NCBI GenBank assembly: GCA_015664425.1
Contig: DQQH01000222.1
Span: 1 to 35,496 of the forward strand
DNA length: 35,496 nt
DNA from: Planctomycetota bacterium
GTDB taxonomy: Bacteria; Planctomycetota; UBA8108; UBA1146
Reading direction: 5' to 3'
Shown here in pieces: positions 1 to 9,363 of this stretch; position 1 is the first letter of the stretch; each line of letters opens with the position of its first letter. The notes beneath the pieces are model-generated. The model had not been told where the DNA came from. It ran no database searches and saw only the letters and a list, made by a program, of their open reading frames with translations. The position numbers and the translations under genes were made by a program.

Positions 1-438
1 CCAGAAGTTGCCGCTCGAATCGATGCGCGGGCCGAAAGCGTACTCGTGGTAGTTCCCCGAGATGGTCCAACTGTCGCAGATCGTCTCCAGTTCATCGCTC
101 TGGCCATCGCCATCGCTGTCGCGCAGACGGCTCAACTCGCCACGTTGGGCGGTGTACAGCCAGCCATCTCTCCACAGCAGCCCGAGCGGTTCCTGCAGCC
201 CATCGGCCCACAGGCTGAACTCCGGCTCGGGGCCGTAGGCGGCCTCGATGCGCCAGATGTCGCCACGGCGGGTGCTGGCGTAGATGACCCCTTTTTCAGG
301 AGCTGCGATGCCGCCGACCTCGAGCACGATGCCGGCCGGAATCTTGACGGTGGTGATCTCGTAGTAGTCCGATTCCTTCGGCACGTCCGCCACGGGAACG
401 ACGTTGCCCAGCAGCAGGGTCAGGATCATGGTATTCAC
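1..438 (-). CDS. Secreted beta-propeller / PQQ- or NHL-like (membrane-bound dehydrogenase-type) protein, truncated at the window edge
   Basis: Minus-strand reading from GTG 438 / ATG 429: (MNT)MILTLLLGNVVPVADVPKESDYYEITTVKIPAGIVLEVGGIAAPEKGVIYASTRRGDIWRIEAAYGPEPEFSLWADGLQEPLGL..., with no stop to the window edge. AGGAGGTGATCC lies just upstream of the GTG. A GTGA overlap joins it to the upstream cytochrome gene. Confidence 0.7.
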   Translation of the reverse strand, partial: MNTMILTLLLGNVVPVADVPKESDYYEITTVKIPAGIVLEVGGIAAPEKGVIYASTRRGDIWRIEAAYGPEPEFSLWADGLQEPLGLLWRDGWLYTAQRGELSRLRDSDGDGQSDELETICDSWTISGNYHEYAFGPRIDSSGNFW

Positions 439-3143
439 CACTGGATCACCTCCTCGATCGTTGCACCCCCGGCGGGGACGGTGACTCGAAGTTCCTGCTC
501 GCCATCGACAGTCAGCAGCCGTGTAGGAGCACCATCGACGGTGATGAAGAGCTGATCTCCCACCTGCCAGCGATGGTTTCCGGCCGGCCGGATCGTCTTG
601 TCACGGGCGAGCCGCAGCTGCACCCCGTCAGAATTCTCGTTGCCTCTGATGTCGAAGACCCGCAGGAGGTTGGTGCCCTCGGCGGTCATCTGCGGAATCG
701 ACACCTCGGAAATCTCCACGCTGCCCTTCTGGTAGCGGAAGATGGGACGGCGCGCCTCATCTCGGCGGTAGCCCTTGAAACGCCAGCCGCCTTCGCGGGC
801 ATCGCCCAGGGGCCAGATGGCATCGGGTCGCTCGAGCAGGGCGACCGCCATTCCACCTGGCATCGAGATGACCGAGGTACCGGCGGGAACCTCGAGAGCG
901 CCGGCGCGCCCCTGCCAGGTGCCCTGGGCGTTGATGAAATCGCCGCGCCAGGCCAGGGCCATGCGGATGTTTTCGACGTCGAAAGCGATGGAGACCCGTT
1001 CGGGATAACCGACCGCGATCGTCCGGGCGCTGTGGCCGCGCAGGAAGATCCCTGTCATCGCCGGTTCTTCGGCTGACGGCACGACGTCGAAACTTCCGCG
1101 GTCGACGATCAGTCCCTTGGGCAGTGGCGCGGATTCACCCCCTGAGAGGTAGGTCCAGGTGGCATCGATCTGGCGAGTCGGATCGCCGCCGAGGAGGTCG
1201 GGGAAGAACTCGATTCCCTCGGCCCAGTAGGCGGGCATCCGCGTTCCCTGGCGCTTTGACTGCGGATCGAACATGTACTGGCGGTACCACCCGGGTTGCA
1301 GCCGGTCGGTGGTGTCGGCGAGGTCGAGAGCCGGTTCGCCGAGTGAGTGATGGCCGGAAAAATTGTGGCAGTCGATGCAGCGGAAGCCGTCGGTGCCGAC
1401 CAGTTGATGGCCTGCTCGCTGCGATTCGATGGTGAAGGTCGGGCCGACGTTGTCATGAGCATCGGCACCCGCTGCGATGAAGAGCTGGGCGAGTTCTTCG
1501 GCGCGTTCGTCGCCGTAGTGGGGCATGCGCGTCACCATGTAGGGACGCACACTCTCGCCATTAGCGATCACCTTTTTCAGCCAGTCAGGCTTCAGCTTGC
1601 CACCGACGCCCGTCAACGGCGGCGGCAATCGGCCCTCATCACCGAGTTCAGCGGTGCCGGTGAAGAGGCGGGCATGTTCGGCATCGGGGCCCCATCTTCC
1701 ATCGAGGGAGTGGCAGGAGGTGCAGCCGATGTCGCCGACGCGCAGGGAAACCCCTTCAGCGGGTGTCGGCATCGCTGTCGGCTCCGATGCCAGGCGCAGA
1801 ACCTCGATGATGGCGTCCTTCTCCTCGGCGTTGAAACGGTAGGCGGGAACGGCAATCGCCGGGTTCTCGGAGAGACAACCGGTTCGCGCCGGTTTGAGCT
1901 CGGCGAGGGGAGTTCTGGCGATTCCGGGTCCATCGTGGCAACTGATGCAATTGAGCATCTGGTAGAGGACTTTCCCTCTCTTGACCCGGTCAGGATCGAG
2001 AGAAAAGGGTTCTTCCGGCGGACGCAGCACTCGTGTTACCGATCGCATCGCCGAGGGGGGGACCTCGCCGTAGGTCCCAGATCCTGCGACCTGCCAGCGG
2101 AACTCGAGGTGCTCGCCACCCCCGAACTCGTACATCCGGACCTCGAATGGGTGCCAGCCCGCCTCCAGGGTCGCCTTGCCCTTCTTCTCGGAGGGAGCGT
2201 GATCGCCATCGTTTTCGATCACCTCGACGCCATCGATCCACAGCCGCGAGCCATCATCGGACCACAGGCCAAAGGTGTGCTCACCGCTGACTGGAATCTC
2301 GAGTTCTCCGGTGAAGCGCAGACCGAAGTATTCGTTGCGGGTGCGGGGATCGACCGAGATCTTGCTGGCGGTGCCACTCTCGACCGGAGTGTGATCATCG
2401 AAATCGAGAACGCTGTGCACCTTCAACTCGTAGGCCTCGTAGTGAACTCCCGATGCGACATCCATCAGTGGTTTGCCATCGGCTCCGTTGCCCTGGTCGC
2501 GCAGCAGCCAGGCGGCGATCGCCTTCGCCTCGGTCACTTCCAGACCGAGCGCCGGCATTCTTCCCGATCGATGGACCTCCGTCGCCGTCATCAGGCGCTG
2601 GGACAGCCCTGCGAGAGTTGTTCGTCGAGACTGGTCGACGATGGCGGGCTCATCGGGTTCGTGACAGGCAGCGCACCCGATCGACTGGTAGAGCGCTTCC
2701 CCCTCCTTGAACCAGGCACCGTCGAGAGCGGCAGCGGAGGTGTCGATGGGACCCCCGCGAGAGACGAGGAATTGGACCAGGTCGGTGATGCTCTCCCTGC
2801 CACCTTGAACATCGAAGCCGTGAAGAATGTGGGGCATCCGTGATTGGGGATCGACGGCGTAGGGGTTGCTGAGCCGGCGCTCGATGAAAGAGGGCAGGAG
2901 CCGTGACCCGACGGTGGTCAGGGCCGGTGCCTCGAGGGGCCGCAGCCACGCTGCCACCTCGGGGCTTGGAGCCCGGTGGCAATTGAGGCAGCCGTGGTCT
3001 CGAACCAGCCGGATCCCCGCATCGAGGCCGGCATCGAGGCCGGGGTAGGCCCAGCTGGAAACGGTCGCCCGCCCCTGGCCTGTCGGCAGGAGCCACAGGC
3101 CCAGGGCCAGCATCGCAATCAGGCTGAAACTGGATCCACGCAC
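435..3143 (-). CDS. Multiheme c-type cytochrome with PA14-like domain
   Basis: 902 aa, N-terminal signal peptide, five CxxCH motifs (CLNCH, CAACH, CISCH, CTSCH, CIDCH). PA14-like segment 'GLRFTGELEIPVSGEHTFGLWSDDGSRLWIDGVEVIENDGDH'. Confidence 0.9.
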   Translation of the reverse strand: MRGSSFSLIAMLALGLWLLPTGQGRATVSSWAYPGLDAGLDAGIRLVRDHGCLNCHRAPSPEVAAWLRPLEAPALTTVGSRLLPSFIERRLSNPYAVDPQSRMPHILHGFDVQGGRESITDLVQFLVSRGGPIDTSAAALDGAWFKEGEALYQSIGCAACHEPDEPAIVDQSRRTTLAGLSQRLMTATEVHRSGRMPALGLEVTEAKAIAAWLLRDQGNGADGKPLMDVASGVHYEAYELKVHSVLDFDDHTPVESGTASKISVDPRTRNEYFGLRFTGELEIPVSGEHTFGLWSDDGSRLWIDGVEVIENDGDHAPSEKKGKATLEAGWHPFEVRMYEFGGGEHLEFRWQVAGSGTYGEVPPSAMRSVTRVLRPPEEPFSLDPDRVKRGKVLYQMLNCISCHDGPGIARTPLAELKPARTGCLSENPAIAVPAYRFNAEEKDAIIEVLRLASEPTAMPTPAEGVSLRVGDIGCTSCHSLDGRWGPDAEHARLFTGTAELGDEGRLPPPLTGVGGKLKPDWLKKVIANGESVRPYMVTRMPHYGDERAEELAQLFIAAGADAHDNVGPTFTIESQRAGHQLVGTDGFRCIDCHNFSGHHSLGEPALDLADTTDRLQPGWYRQYMFDPQSKRQGTRMPAYWAEGIEFFPDLLGGDPTRQIDATWTYLSGGESAPLPKGLIVDRGSFDVVPSAEEPAMTGIFLRGHSARTIAVGYPERVSIAFDVENIRMALAWRGDFINAQGTWQGRAGALEVPAGTSVISMPGGMAVALLERPDAIWPLGDAREGGWRFKGYRRDEARRPIFRYQKGSVEISEVSIPQMTAEGTNLLRVFDIRGNENSDGVQLRLARDKTIRPAGNHRWQVGDQLFITVDGAPTRLLTVDGEQELRVTVPAGGATIEEVIQW

Positions 3144-3332
3144 GAGAGCCTCCCCCTGATCTGGGCCGGTACAGCCGCCGGAACCTCGTCTTCAAAGCAT
3201 GTCCCGGATGCTCGACGACGGCGACGGCGCTGTCAACGACGTCGATCGATCCGGGGTCCGAATACCGACGCGCGGGAATTGCCTTCCAGCGGCGTCCATC
3301 CTCCCGGTGAAGCCTCCCCGCGAGGAGATCCG

Positions 3333-4412
3333 ATGGCGATGGCCCTGTTTTTTCTTCTCTCCTGTACCCTTCCTTGCCCCGCTCCTGGCGATTCCTCCTC
3401 GGGGCAGCTGCCCTCGGGACTGCGCTGGCACATCGAGGAGAAGGGTCCTCGAAGGATGTCCTTGCCAGTGATGGTCGAGATCACCCTGGAAATCGCTGCA
3501 GGGGAGCGAGGAGACGAGGTCGGTGACGGCCGTGCGGTCAGCGCCGGTGAGCTGGCCAGGGTTCATCTCGCAGAAGCCCTCTCGAGTTGCTGCGATCAAC
3601 CCATCGTCATCGCCGAGGTCGAGACCGATCGCACCATCATTCACCTCGCCATTCCCAGGGGAAACCTCGATCCGCTGTTTGGCGCCATAGCCAGCCTTCT
3701 CGATGGGAGAGCGTTGCCGCCTCGCCCCATCGAGGTGAGCCCAATCCGTCGATCGGCACTTCTCCGCGCCCATCGCTGTCTCCTCGACGCCCTCGATCCG
3801 CTGCCATCCCTTTCCCCGCGGGGAGGAGACCCCACCCTGCGCTCGGGTCTCGACTGGGCAAGTGTCGAAGGGTGGCGCCGTCGCTGGCATCGACCGTGCA
3901 GGTCATCGCTTCGGATCGAGGGGGCGCTCCTTCTGCCGACGACCATCGCCTCCTTCAGAAAAACCCTGGCTTCCATCGATCCCGGAGAAAGGCTGGAGAT
4001 GCCCTCGACTGGGCCTCTGCCAGCGACCGACATCCCCTTCCCCCCTCGTCTCGGAAGGGGAGACCTCGGCCCCTTCGTCGCCTGCGGCTGGCGCCTTCCT
4101 CCCAGGGGGAAGAAGAGGGATGCACTCATCGAGCGACTGGTCGGGGAACTCCCGTCGCCAGCGGAGGGTTGGCCAGGTCACCTGGGTGGTTCGGCTCGCC
4201 GCCTGGAAGTGCTGGTTCTCGCCGAGCCCCTTCGCAGCGATGAAGCCCCAGCAGAGGCCTTACTCAGGCTGGAACGTCGCCTGCTGAGAGCCCTCACCAC
4301 CCTTGACCTTCGGCTCGAGGAGGATGGCAACGAAGGATGGCAACGGCTCCGTAAAGCGCTGACCCGATCGAAAGGAATGTCGATCTTCGTCACCGGCGAG
4401 GATTCCCCTTGA
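3333..4412 (+). CDS. M16 peptidase-like protein, apparently non-catalytic
   Basis: ATG 3333 gives MAMALFFLLSCTLPCPAPG (signal peptide). The segment 'ARVHLAEALSS' aligns with 'GLAHLIEHLLIT' of the next gene, but HxxEH is replaced by HxxEA. Confidence 0.55.
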   Translation: MAMALFFLLSCTLPCPAPGDSSSGQLPSGLRWHIEEKGPRRMSLPVMVEITLEIAAGERGDEVGDGRAVSAGELARVHLAEALSSCCDQPIVIAEVETDRTIIHLAIPRGNLDPLFGAIASLLDGRALPPRPIEVSPIRRSALLRAHRCLLDALDPLPSLSPRGGDPTLRSGLDWASVEGWRRRWHRPCRSSLRIEGALLLPTTIASFRKTLASIDPGERLEMPSTGPLPATDIPFPPRLGRGDLGPFVACGWRLPPRGKKRDALIERLVGELPSPAEGWPGHLGGSARRLEVLVLAEPLRSDEAPAEALLRLERRLLRALTTLDLRLEEDGNEGWQRLRKALTRSKGMSIFVTGEDSP

Positions 4413-4461
4413 ACCCGACCGCCCCTGAGGTGCAATTGGGCTCCCGTGGAAAGGACCTTCG

Positions 4462-5778
4462 GTGGCGGGCAGAAGAGAACGGCGATCGATCATCCTGGTA
4501 GTGGCGATGGTGGCGATCTTCCTCGCTTCCGGGGACTTGCCGGGGCAATTCGAGGAACTCGACAACGGCGCGCGCATCCTCTTGTCTCACATTTCATCGA
4601 TCCTCCCTCCCGAGCAACAACGGGTGGCGGTGCTTCTCCTCCTCGACATCGGCGAGGAACACGACCCCGAAGGACGATCCGGGCTCGCTCATCTCATCGA
4701 GCACCTGCTCATCACCTCAGCAGCTGGCGAGTTCGAGGCGACCACCGCTGGCGAGTGGATGGCACGCCATGGCGGTCAGTGCAATGCCCAGACCTCTGGC
4801 AACACCACCCTCATCGCCGAGATGGTTCCTCCCGAGAAGACGATCGAGGCGATCACCCGGATGGCCGCTCGCCTCGGCGATCTCAAACCGACAGCGGAGA
4901 TCCTCGAGCGCGAGAAGGCGCGTCTGCTGGTGGAACTCACCAACATGCAGCAGAGAATCCCCCGACTTGCAGCGGCCAACCGCATCCGTACTGCGGTCAA
5001 CCCCCTTCCTGGAGATGGCCGCCACGGCGGGATTGCCGATGAGGTCTCCGCAATCACTCTCGAAGAAGTCGAGGAGAGGCTGGCCAGTTACTACAAGGCC
5101 AGCCGGATGAGACTGGCCCTCGTCGGCCCCTTCGATCCGATAGTGGTGAGAGCTGCTATCGCAGAAATTGTCGCGCCGCTGCCAGCAGGTTGCCCTCTTC
5201 CGGTCAAGGCGAAGCGGCTGGAGGTTGTCAGAGGAACTCTCTCACCTGGGATTCCATTTCCGCAGAACGCCGGTGCCTTCAAACCCTTTGTCTGCAAGGG
5301 ATGGCGAGCGCCAACTCCCCTCGATGACGACTATCTTCCATTCTTGATCGCCGCCGCTCGCCTCCTCCATCGTGGCATCGGCATCCCCGAACTCCCTCCT
5401 CCGGCTTTCTGGGCCCCCGTCGATGACCCCGAGTTGTTCATCTTGACGGAGCCTCTCGAAGATGGAGAAGACGTTGCAGCCGCCGTCGAGCGCATCGATG
5501 CCAGGATGAGAGCCGCAACCCAGGGCCCCATCAAAGACATCGATCATTCCCGCACCCAGTCCCTGCTGGGGCTCTACACCGGATTGCAAACCGTCCCCAT
5601 CAGAATCACCCTCGCCAACCCCTACCTCCCCGCTCTCATCTTCGCACGCCATGACCTGTGGAAAATCGAGGGCCACAAGTGGCGACGAGCTTTCGCCCGG
5701 GTGACCGCGGAGGATCTCGAAGCTCTCGCAGAAGATCGGCTCGCCATCGAAAATAGCGCGTGGATCGAGGTGCGCTGA
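4462..5778 (+). CDS. M16 family (insulinase-like) zinc metallopeptidase
   Basis: 438 aa, GTG start, HLIEH (HxxEH) zinc motif in 'GRSGLAHLIEHLLIT', with the downstream Glu helix 'LEREKARLLVELTN' at typical M16 distance. Confidence 0.85.
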   Translation: MAGRRERRSIILVVAMVAIFLASGDLPGQFEELDNGARILLSHISSILPPEQQRVAVLLLLDIGEEHDPEGRSGLAHLIEHLLITSAAGEFEATTAGEWMARHGGQCNAQTSGNTTLIAEMVPPEKTIEAITRMAARLGDLKPTAEILEREKARLLVELTNMQQRIPRLAAANRIRTAVNPLPGDGRHGGIADEVSAITLEEVEERLASYYKASRMRLALVGPFDPIVVRAAIAEIVAPLPAGCPLPVKAKRLEVVRGTLSPGIPFPQNAGAFKPFVCKGWRAPTPLDDDYLPFLIAAARLLHRGIGIPELPPPAFWAPVDDPELFILTEPLEDGEDVAAAVERIDARMRAATQGPIKDIDHSRTQSLLGLYTGLQTVPIRITLANPYLPALIFARHDLWKIEGHKWRRAFARVTAEDLEALAEDRLAIENSAWIEVR

Positions 5779-5833
5779 GCATCAAACGAGGCAGCCCTGA
5801 GGCATTCAACCGCTAAATAACCGTCGGTTTCTG

Positions 5834-6928
5834 TCAGGGGCAGGGAGAGAAGTCGCAGTCGAGGCTGTCGGCGGAGGGATCATCTCCACAGATTCCAGGA
5901 CTCGGTGCCGGAGGCGCGTCACCAGAAGAAAAGAGATAGGTGAGCCAGTAAATAGGATCCGAGATATCGAGGGCACCATCGTCGTTAATGTCGCAGGCAT
6001 CGCGACAGAAAACCGCTCCACCACCACCGAAGAGTAGATCGAGAAGAACCACGGCATCGGCGATGTCGAAGGTTCCCGAACCGTTGCAGTCTCCCCTGGA
6101 AAAATCGATGGAAAACGGCAACGTATCAATGGTTCTACAGGTCGCCATCGGAATGATCGGCTCATTCTGGTCGGTGATGAAGTTCGTCACCACCTGCGGG
6201 TCCCCCAGTGTGCTGCAGGGACAAATCGTCGAGATTCCAGGGGTGGGAATGGTGTATTCGACTCTATGGATCTCGCGGAAGCTTCCTCCAGGAAGCACCG
6301 CTGATCCGTCGAAACTGATCACCACCGCAGCGGTGAAGCCTTCGGGGTAAATTTCGTAGGCGAGAAATTCGGGACCACCGGTGTTGTTGAGTGCATTTCC
6401 CTCATCCAGCTGATCGATCTCCAGAAAGGTGCTGTCGTGACATATACCAAAAGCCCAGCCAGAGAGAGAGTCGGGAGTATTGATGCAAATCCTGGAACTG
6501 ACGATGTCGGGATTGTTGCCGAACTGCTCCAGAAAAATCAGATGCAGCGGCGACGGCCCCACCGGATCGAGAGGAGAGCAGCCGACGTCGCAACCCAGGC
6601 TGTCGGCTGTCGGGTCCCCAGCACACTCACCGACAGGAGCGGGAAGTGGGCCGTCGAGGTAGAGATAGGAGAGGATCGCCATCGGATCGGAGAGATTGAT
6701 GATGCCGTTGTCATCGGCATCGCAGGAATCTTCGCAGATGATCGGGGGCTGAGAATTGACCAGGTAACTGAAAGCAAAGGTTGCATCGGCGAGGTCGACC
6801 CGACCGTCGGTGAAGCAGTCTCCCCGGCGGAATTCGCCGTTGGTCGCCTGGGCAGCGAGATCGCTCGCCCCGCAGGAAAACCAGCAGAGTTGCAACAACA
6901 ACAGGCACAGCAGCCAGGAACGTGGCAT
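5834..6928 (-). CDS. Secreted protein with two EF-hand/dockerin-like modules (N- and C-terminal)
   Basis: 364 aa, signal peptide; 'FRRGDCFTDGRVDLADATFAFSYL...CDADDNGIINLSDPMAILSYLYLDG...GDPTADSLGCD' and C-terminal 'SRGDCNGSGTFDIADAVVLLDLLFGGGG...CDINDDGALDISDPIYWLTYLF...GDDPSADSLDCDFSPCP*'. Confidence 0.8.
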   Translation of the reverse strand: MPRSWLLCLLLLQLCWFSCGASDLAAQATNGEFRRGDCFTDGRVDLADATFAFSYLVNSQPPIICEDSCDADDNGIINLSDPMAILSYLYLDGPLPAPVGECAGDPTADSLGCDVGCSPLDPVGPSPLHLIFLEQFGNNPDIVSSRICINTPDSLSGWAFGICHDSTFLEIDQLDEGNALNNTGGPEFLAYEIYPEGFTAAVVISFDGSAVLPGGSFREIHRVEYTIPTPGISTICPCSTLGDPQVVTNFITDQNEPIIPMATCRTIDTLPFSIDFSRGDCNGSGTFDIADAVVLLDLLFGGGGAVFCRDACDINDDGALDISDPIYWLTYLFSSGDAPPAPSPGICGDDPSADSLDCDFSPCP

Positions 6929-7270
6929 CAGGTCTTCCTCGACGCGAGTGGTGGGAAAACACGAGCCTCTCTGCTGAGGGCACCGTCAACCCAGTATCAT
7001 CCTACCCACGATCCCTGAAGCGACAAGGCGCCCTTTTTTCCCGGGGGAGGGTGGAGCGACAACCATCGAGGCCTTCCCCGGAACCGCTGCAAACGTCGTC
7101 CAGCGAGGCGGTAGCAGCAACTCACGATTCCTTGCGCAGGAGCCACTTGCGGATATCATCGACGATGAACCGGGTTCATCTTCTACCCTCGAAACTGTAG
7201 TGGTTCCTTCTGGCAGCGGATGCCCCGAATACCTGCTCCTGGAAACACCAACGAGGGAGATATTGCCGTA

Positions 7271-9163
7271 ATGTCGTTCGTCGCCCGCTGCCTTCTTCTT
7301 CCCATCCTCGCAATGGCTCTGCCCCTTTCGGCGCAGATTCAGCCGTTCACTGAAGAAGCTGTCAGTCGAGGCATCGTCGGCATCACATACTTCGGTCATT
7401 TCACCTTGCCGTTCGGAGCTGGAATTGCCTTCAACGACCTCGATGGTGATGGCGATGCAGACTGTGTCCTGACCAGCGAAGGGATCGGGAGGATCCGCCT
7501 CTTCGAGAATGACGGCACAGGGAATTTCATCGACCGAACCCTCGTCACCGATTGGCCCCCAGGTTACCTCTACAGTGGGGTTTCGGTTGCGGACTACGAC
7601 GGCGATGGCGACCTTGACTTGTACATCAGTGCCTGGGATCTACCCAATCTGTTGATGCGAAACACCGGTGATTTTCTCTTCTTCGATGTCGGCCAAGAGG
7701 CTGGGGTCGACGATTCAGGCCAGGCCACCAGTTCGGTGTGGGGCGATTACGATGGCGATGGCTGGCTCGACCTCTATGTCTGCAATCGTACCGCCAGCGA
7801 GGATAACCTCGAAAACACCACCCCCAATCGCCTCTTCCACAACGAAGGAAATGGGACCTTTACCGAGGTCTCCGAGCAATTCGGCGTCGACGACCCATGG
7901 AAGACCATCGAGGCGGCCTTCTTCGATCACGACCTCGATGGGGATCTCGACCTCTACGTCTCCAATGACAAGGGGAACGGCATTGGCACCAACGAGAACC
8001 GACTCTTCGAGAACCGGGCCGGAATCTTGTCGGAAATCAGCGAGGAATCAGGTTCCAACGTCCACATCGATTCGATGGGTCTGGACTTCACCGATTTTGA
8101 TCGAGATGGTGACTTCGATCTTTACGTAACCAACGTCCCTTCCAGCGGGAACCGATACATGATGAACAATAACGATGGAACATATTCCCTCGAGGATGTG
8201 AGCCACGGATTATTCGGTGGAGATAGCGGCTGGGCTTGCCTCTTCTGGGATTTCGATAACAACGGTTGGTCAGACCTCTTTGTCGCCAACAACATTGCCA
8301 ACAACTATTTGTTCTCCAACAACGGAGTGTTCCCCGTCACGGACGTTGCCGTTGAATACAATATTCACGATGCCGGATATCAGGCACCTGGAACTTTCCC
8401 AGGAAACACCTACTGCGTTGCAAAAGCTGATATCGACCTCGATGGAGACCTCGACCTCCTGGTCCAGACCTGGAACGAACCCCTGGCTCTCTACATCAAT
8501 CACGAGGGTGAGTTGAGGAACTGGTTGCGTCTGAAACTAAGGCAGCCAGGGCCAAATATTTTCAGCGTCGGTGCGCTCGTTCAGATCCAACACGGCATTG
8601 AATACCAGAGACGCATGCTGAAAGCCGGGCACGGCATGAAAAGCTCTTCCGAAATGGTCCTCCACTTCGGCCTCGATGATGTTGCCACCGTTGATCGAAT
8701 TACCGTTCGCTGGCCAGATGCGGAAATCTCTGTGCTGGAAAACATCAGTGCCAATCAGGTGCTGGTCATCGATCGAGACGTGACCGGAGCTCAACTCGAC
8801 TGCGATCGCAATTTGATCCCCGACTCCGAACAGATCGCGGCCGACCCCGGTCTCGACGCAAACGGTGACGGCTTGATCGATGGTTGCTCCTCCGACTTCA
8901 TCCGCGGGGACGTCAACCTTGACGGGGCCGTCGACCTGAGCGATGCGATCAGCGCCCTATCGCATCTCTTCGCCTCCGTCGAAGCGGCTTGTTACGATTC
9001 CTGCGATGCAAATGACGATGGGGCCATAGACATCTCCGATCCGATCACCCTTCTCGGCTACCTCTTTGGCGGCGACGGGCCATTGCCACCGCCCTTCAAT
9101 TCCTGCGGGGGAGATCCGACGGTTGACTCTCAGAGGTGTAGCACACTGACCAGCTGCTCCTAG
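7271..9163 (+). CDS. FG-GAP/VCBS repeat protein with ASPIC/UnbV-like domain and C-terminal EF-hand/dockerin-like module
   Basis: Repeated D(L/Y)DGDGDxD motifs. ASPIC/UnbV-like 'NWLRLKLRQPGPNIFSVGALVQIQHGIEYQRRMLKAGHGMKSSSEMVLHFGLDDVATVDRITVRWPDA'. C-terminus 'RGDVNLDGAVDLSDAISALSHLF...CDANDDGAIDISDPITLLGYLFGGDGPLPPPFNSCGGDPTVDSQRC'. Confidence 0.85.
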   Translation: MSFVARCLLLPILAMALPLSAQIQPFTEEAVSRGIVGITYFGHFTLPFGAGIAFNDLDGDGDADCVLTSEGIGRIRLFENDGTGNFIDRTLVTDWPPGYLYSGVSVADYDGDGDLDLYISAWDLPNLLMRNTGDFLFFDVGQEAGVDDSGQATSSVWGDYDGDGWLDLYVCNRTASEDNLENTTPNRLFHNEGNGTFTEVSEQFGVDDPWKTIEAAFFDHDLDGDLDLYVSNDKGNGIGTNENRLFENRAGILSEISEESGSNVHIDSMGLDFTDFDRDGDFDLYVTNVPSSGNRYMMNNNDGTYSLEDVSHGLFGGDSGWACLFWDFDNNGWSDLFVANNIANNYLFSNNGVFPVTDVAVEYNIHDAGYQAPGTFPGNTYCVAKADIDLDGDLDLLVQTWNEPLALYINHEGELRNWLRLKLRQPGPNIFSVGALVQIQHGIEYQRRMLKAGHGMKSSSEMVLHFGLDDVATVDRITVRWPDAEISVLENISANQVLVIDRDVTGAQLDCDRNLIPDSEQIAADPGLDANGDGLIDGCSSDFIRGDVNLDGAVDLSDAISALSHLFASVEAACYDSCDANDDGAIDISDPITLLGYLFGGDGPLPPPFNSCGGDPTVDSQRCSTLTSCS

Positions 9164-9219
9164 CTTCCCGGCGACGCGATCCTCTTCTCCTGTTGCCTCC
9201 GCGAGTAGTCACAATACTC

Positions 9220-9361
9220 ACTCTCGATCTCGCCGATCCCATCTCGCTGCTCGCGTATCTCTTCGCCGCTGGCGCCTCCGCTGAGAGCCCTTCCCCGGCT
9301 GCGGCGTCGACATCCGACTGCAGACCTTCTCGGCTGCGACCTCGCCTCAAACTGTCCCTGA
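9220..9361 (+). pseudogene. Decayed C-terminal EF-hand/dockerin-like module
   Basis: Three reading frames are needed to restore the module: 'TLDLADPISLLAYLFAAGA', then 'PFPGCGVD', then 'PTADLLGCDLASNCP*'. Compare the intact 'DISDPITLLGYLFGG...CGGDPTADSLxCD..CP*'. Confidence 0.7.
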
Positions 9362-9363
9362 GT

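Noticed and set aside
1347-2843. 498-aa plus-strand ORF opposite the cytochrome gene
   Set aside because: Shadow ORF in high-GC DNA; the minus strand has five CxxCH motifs and a signal peptide.
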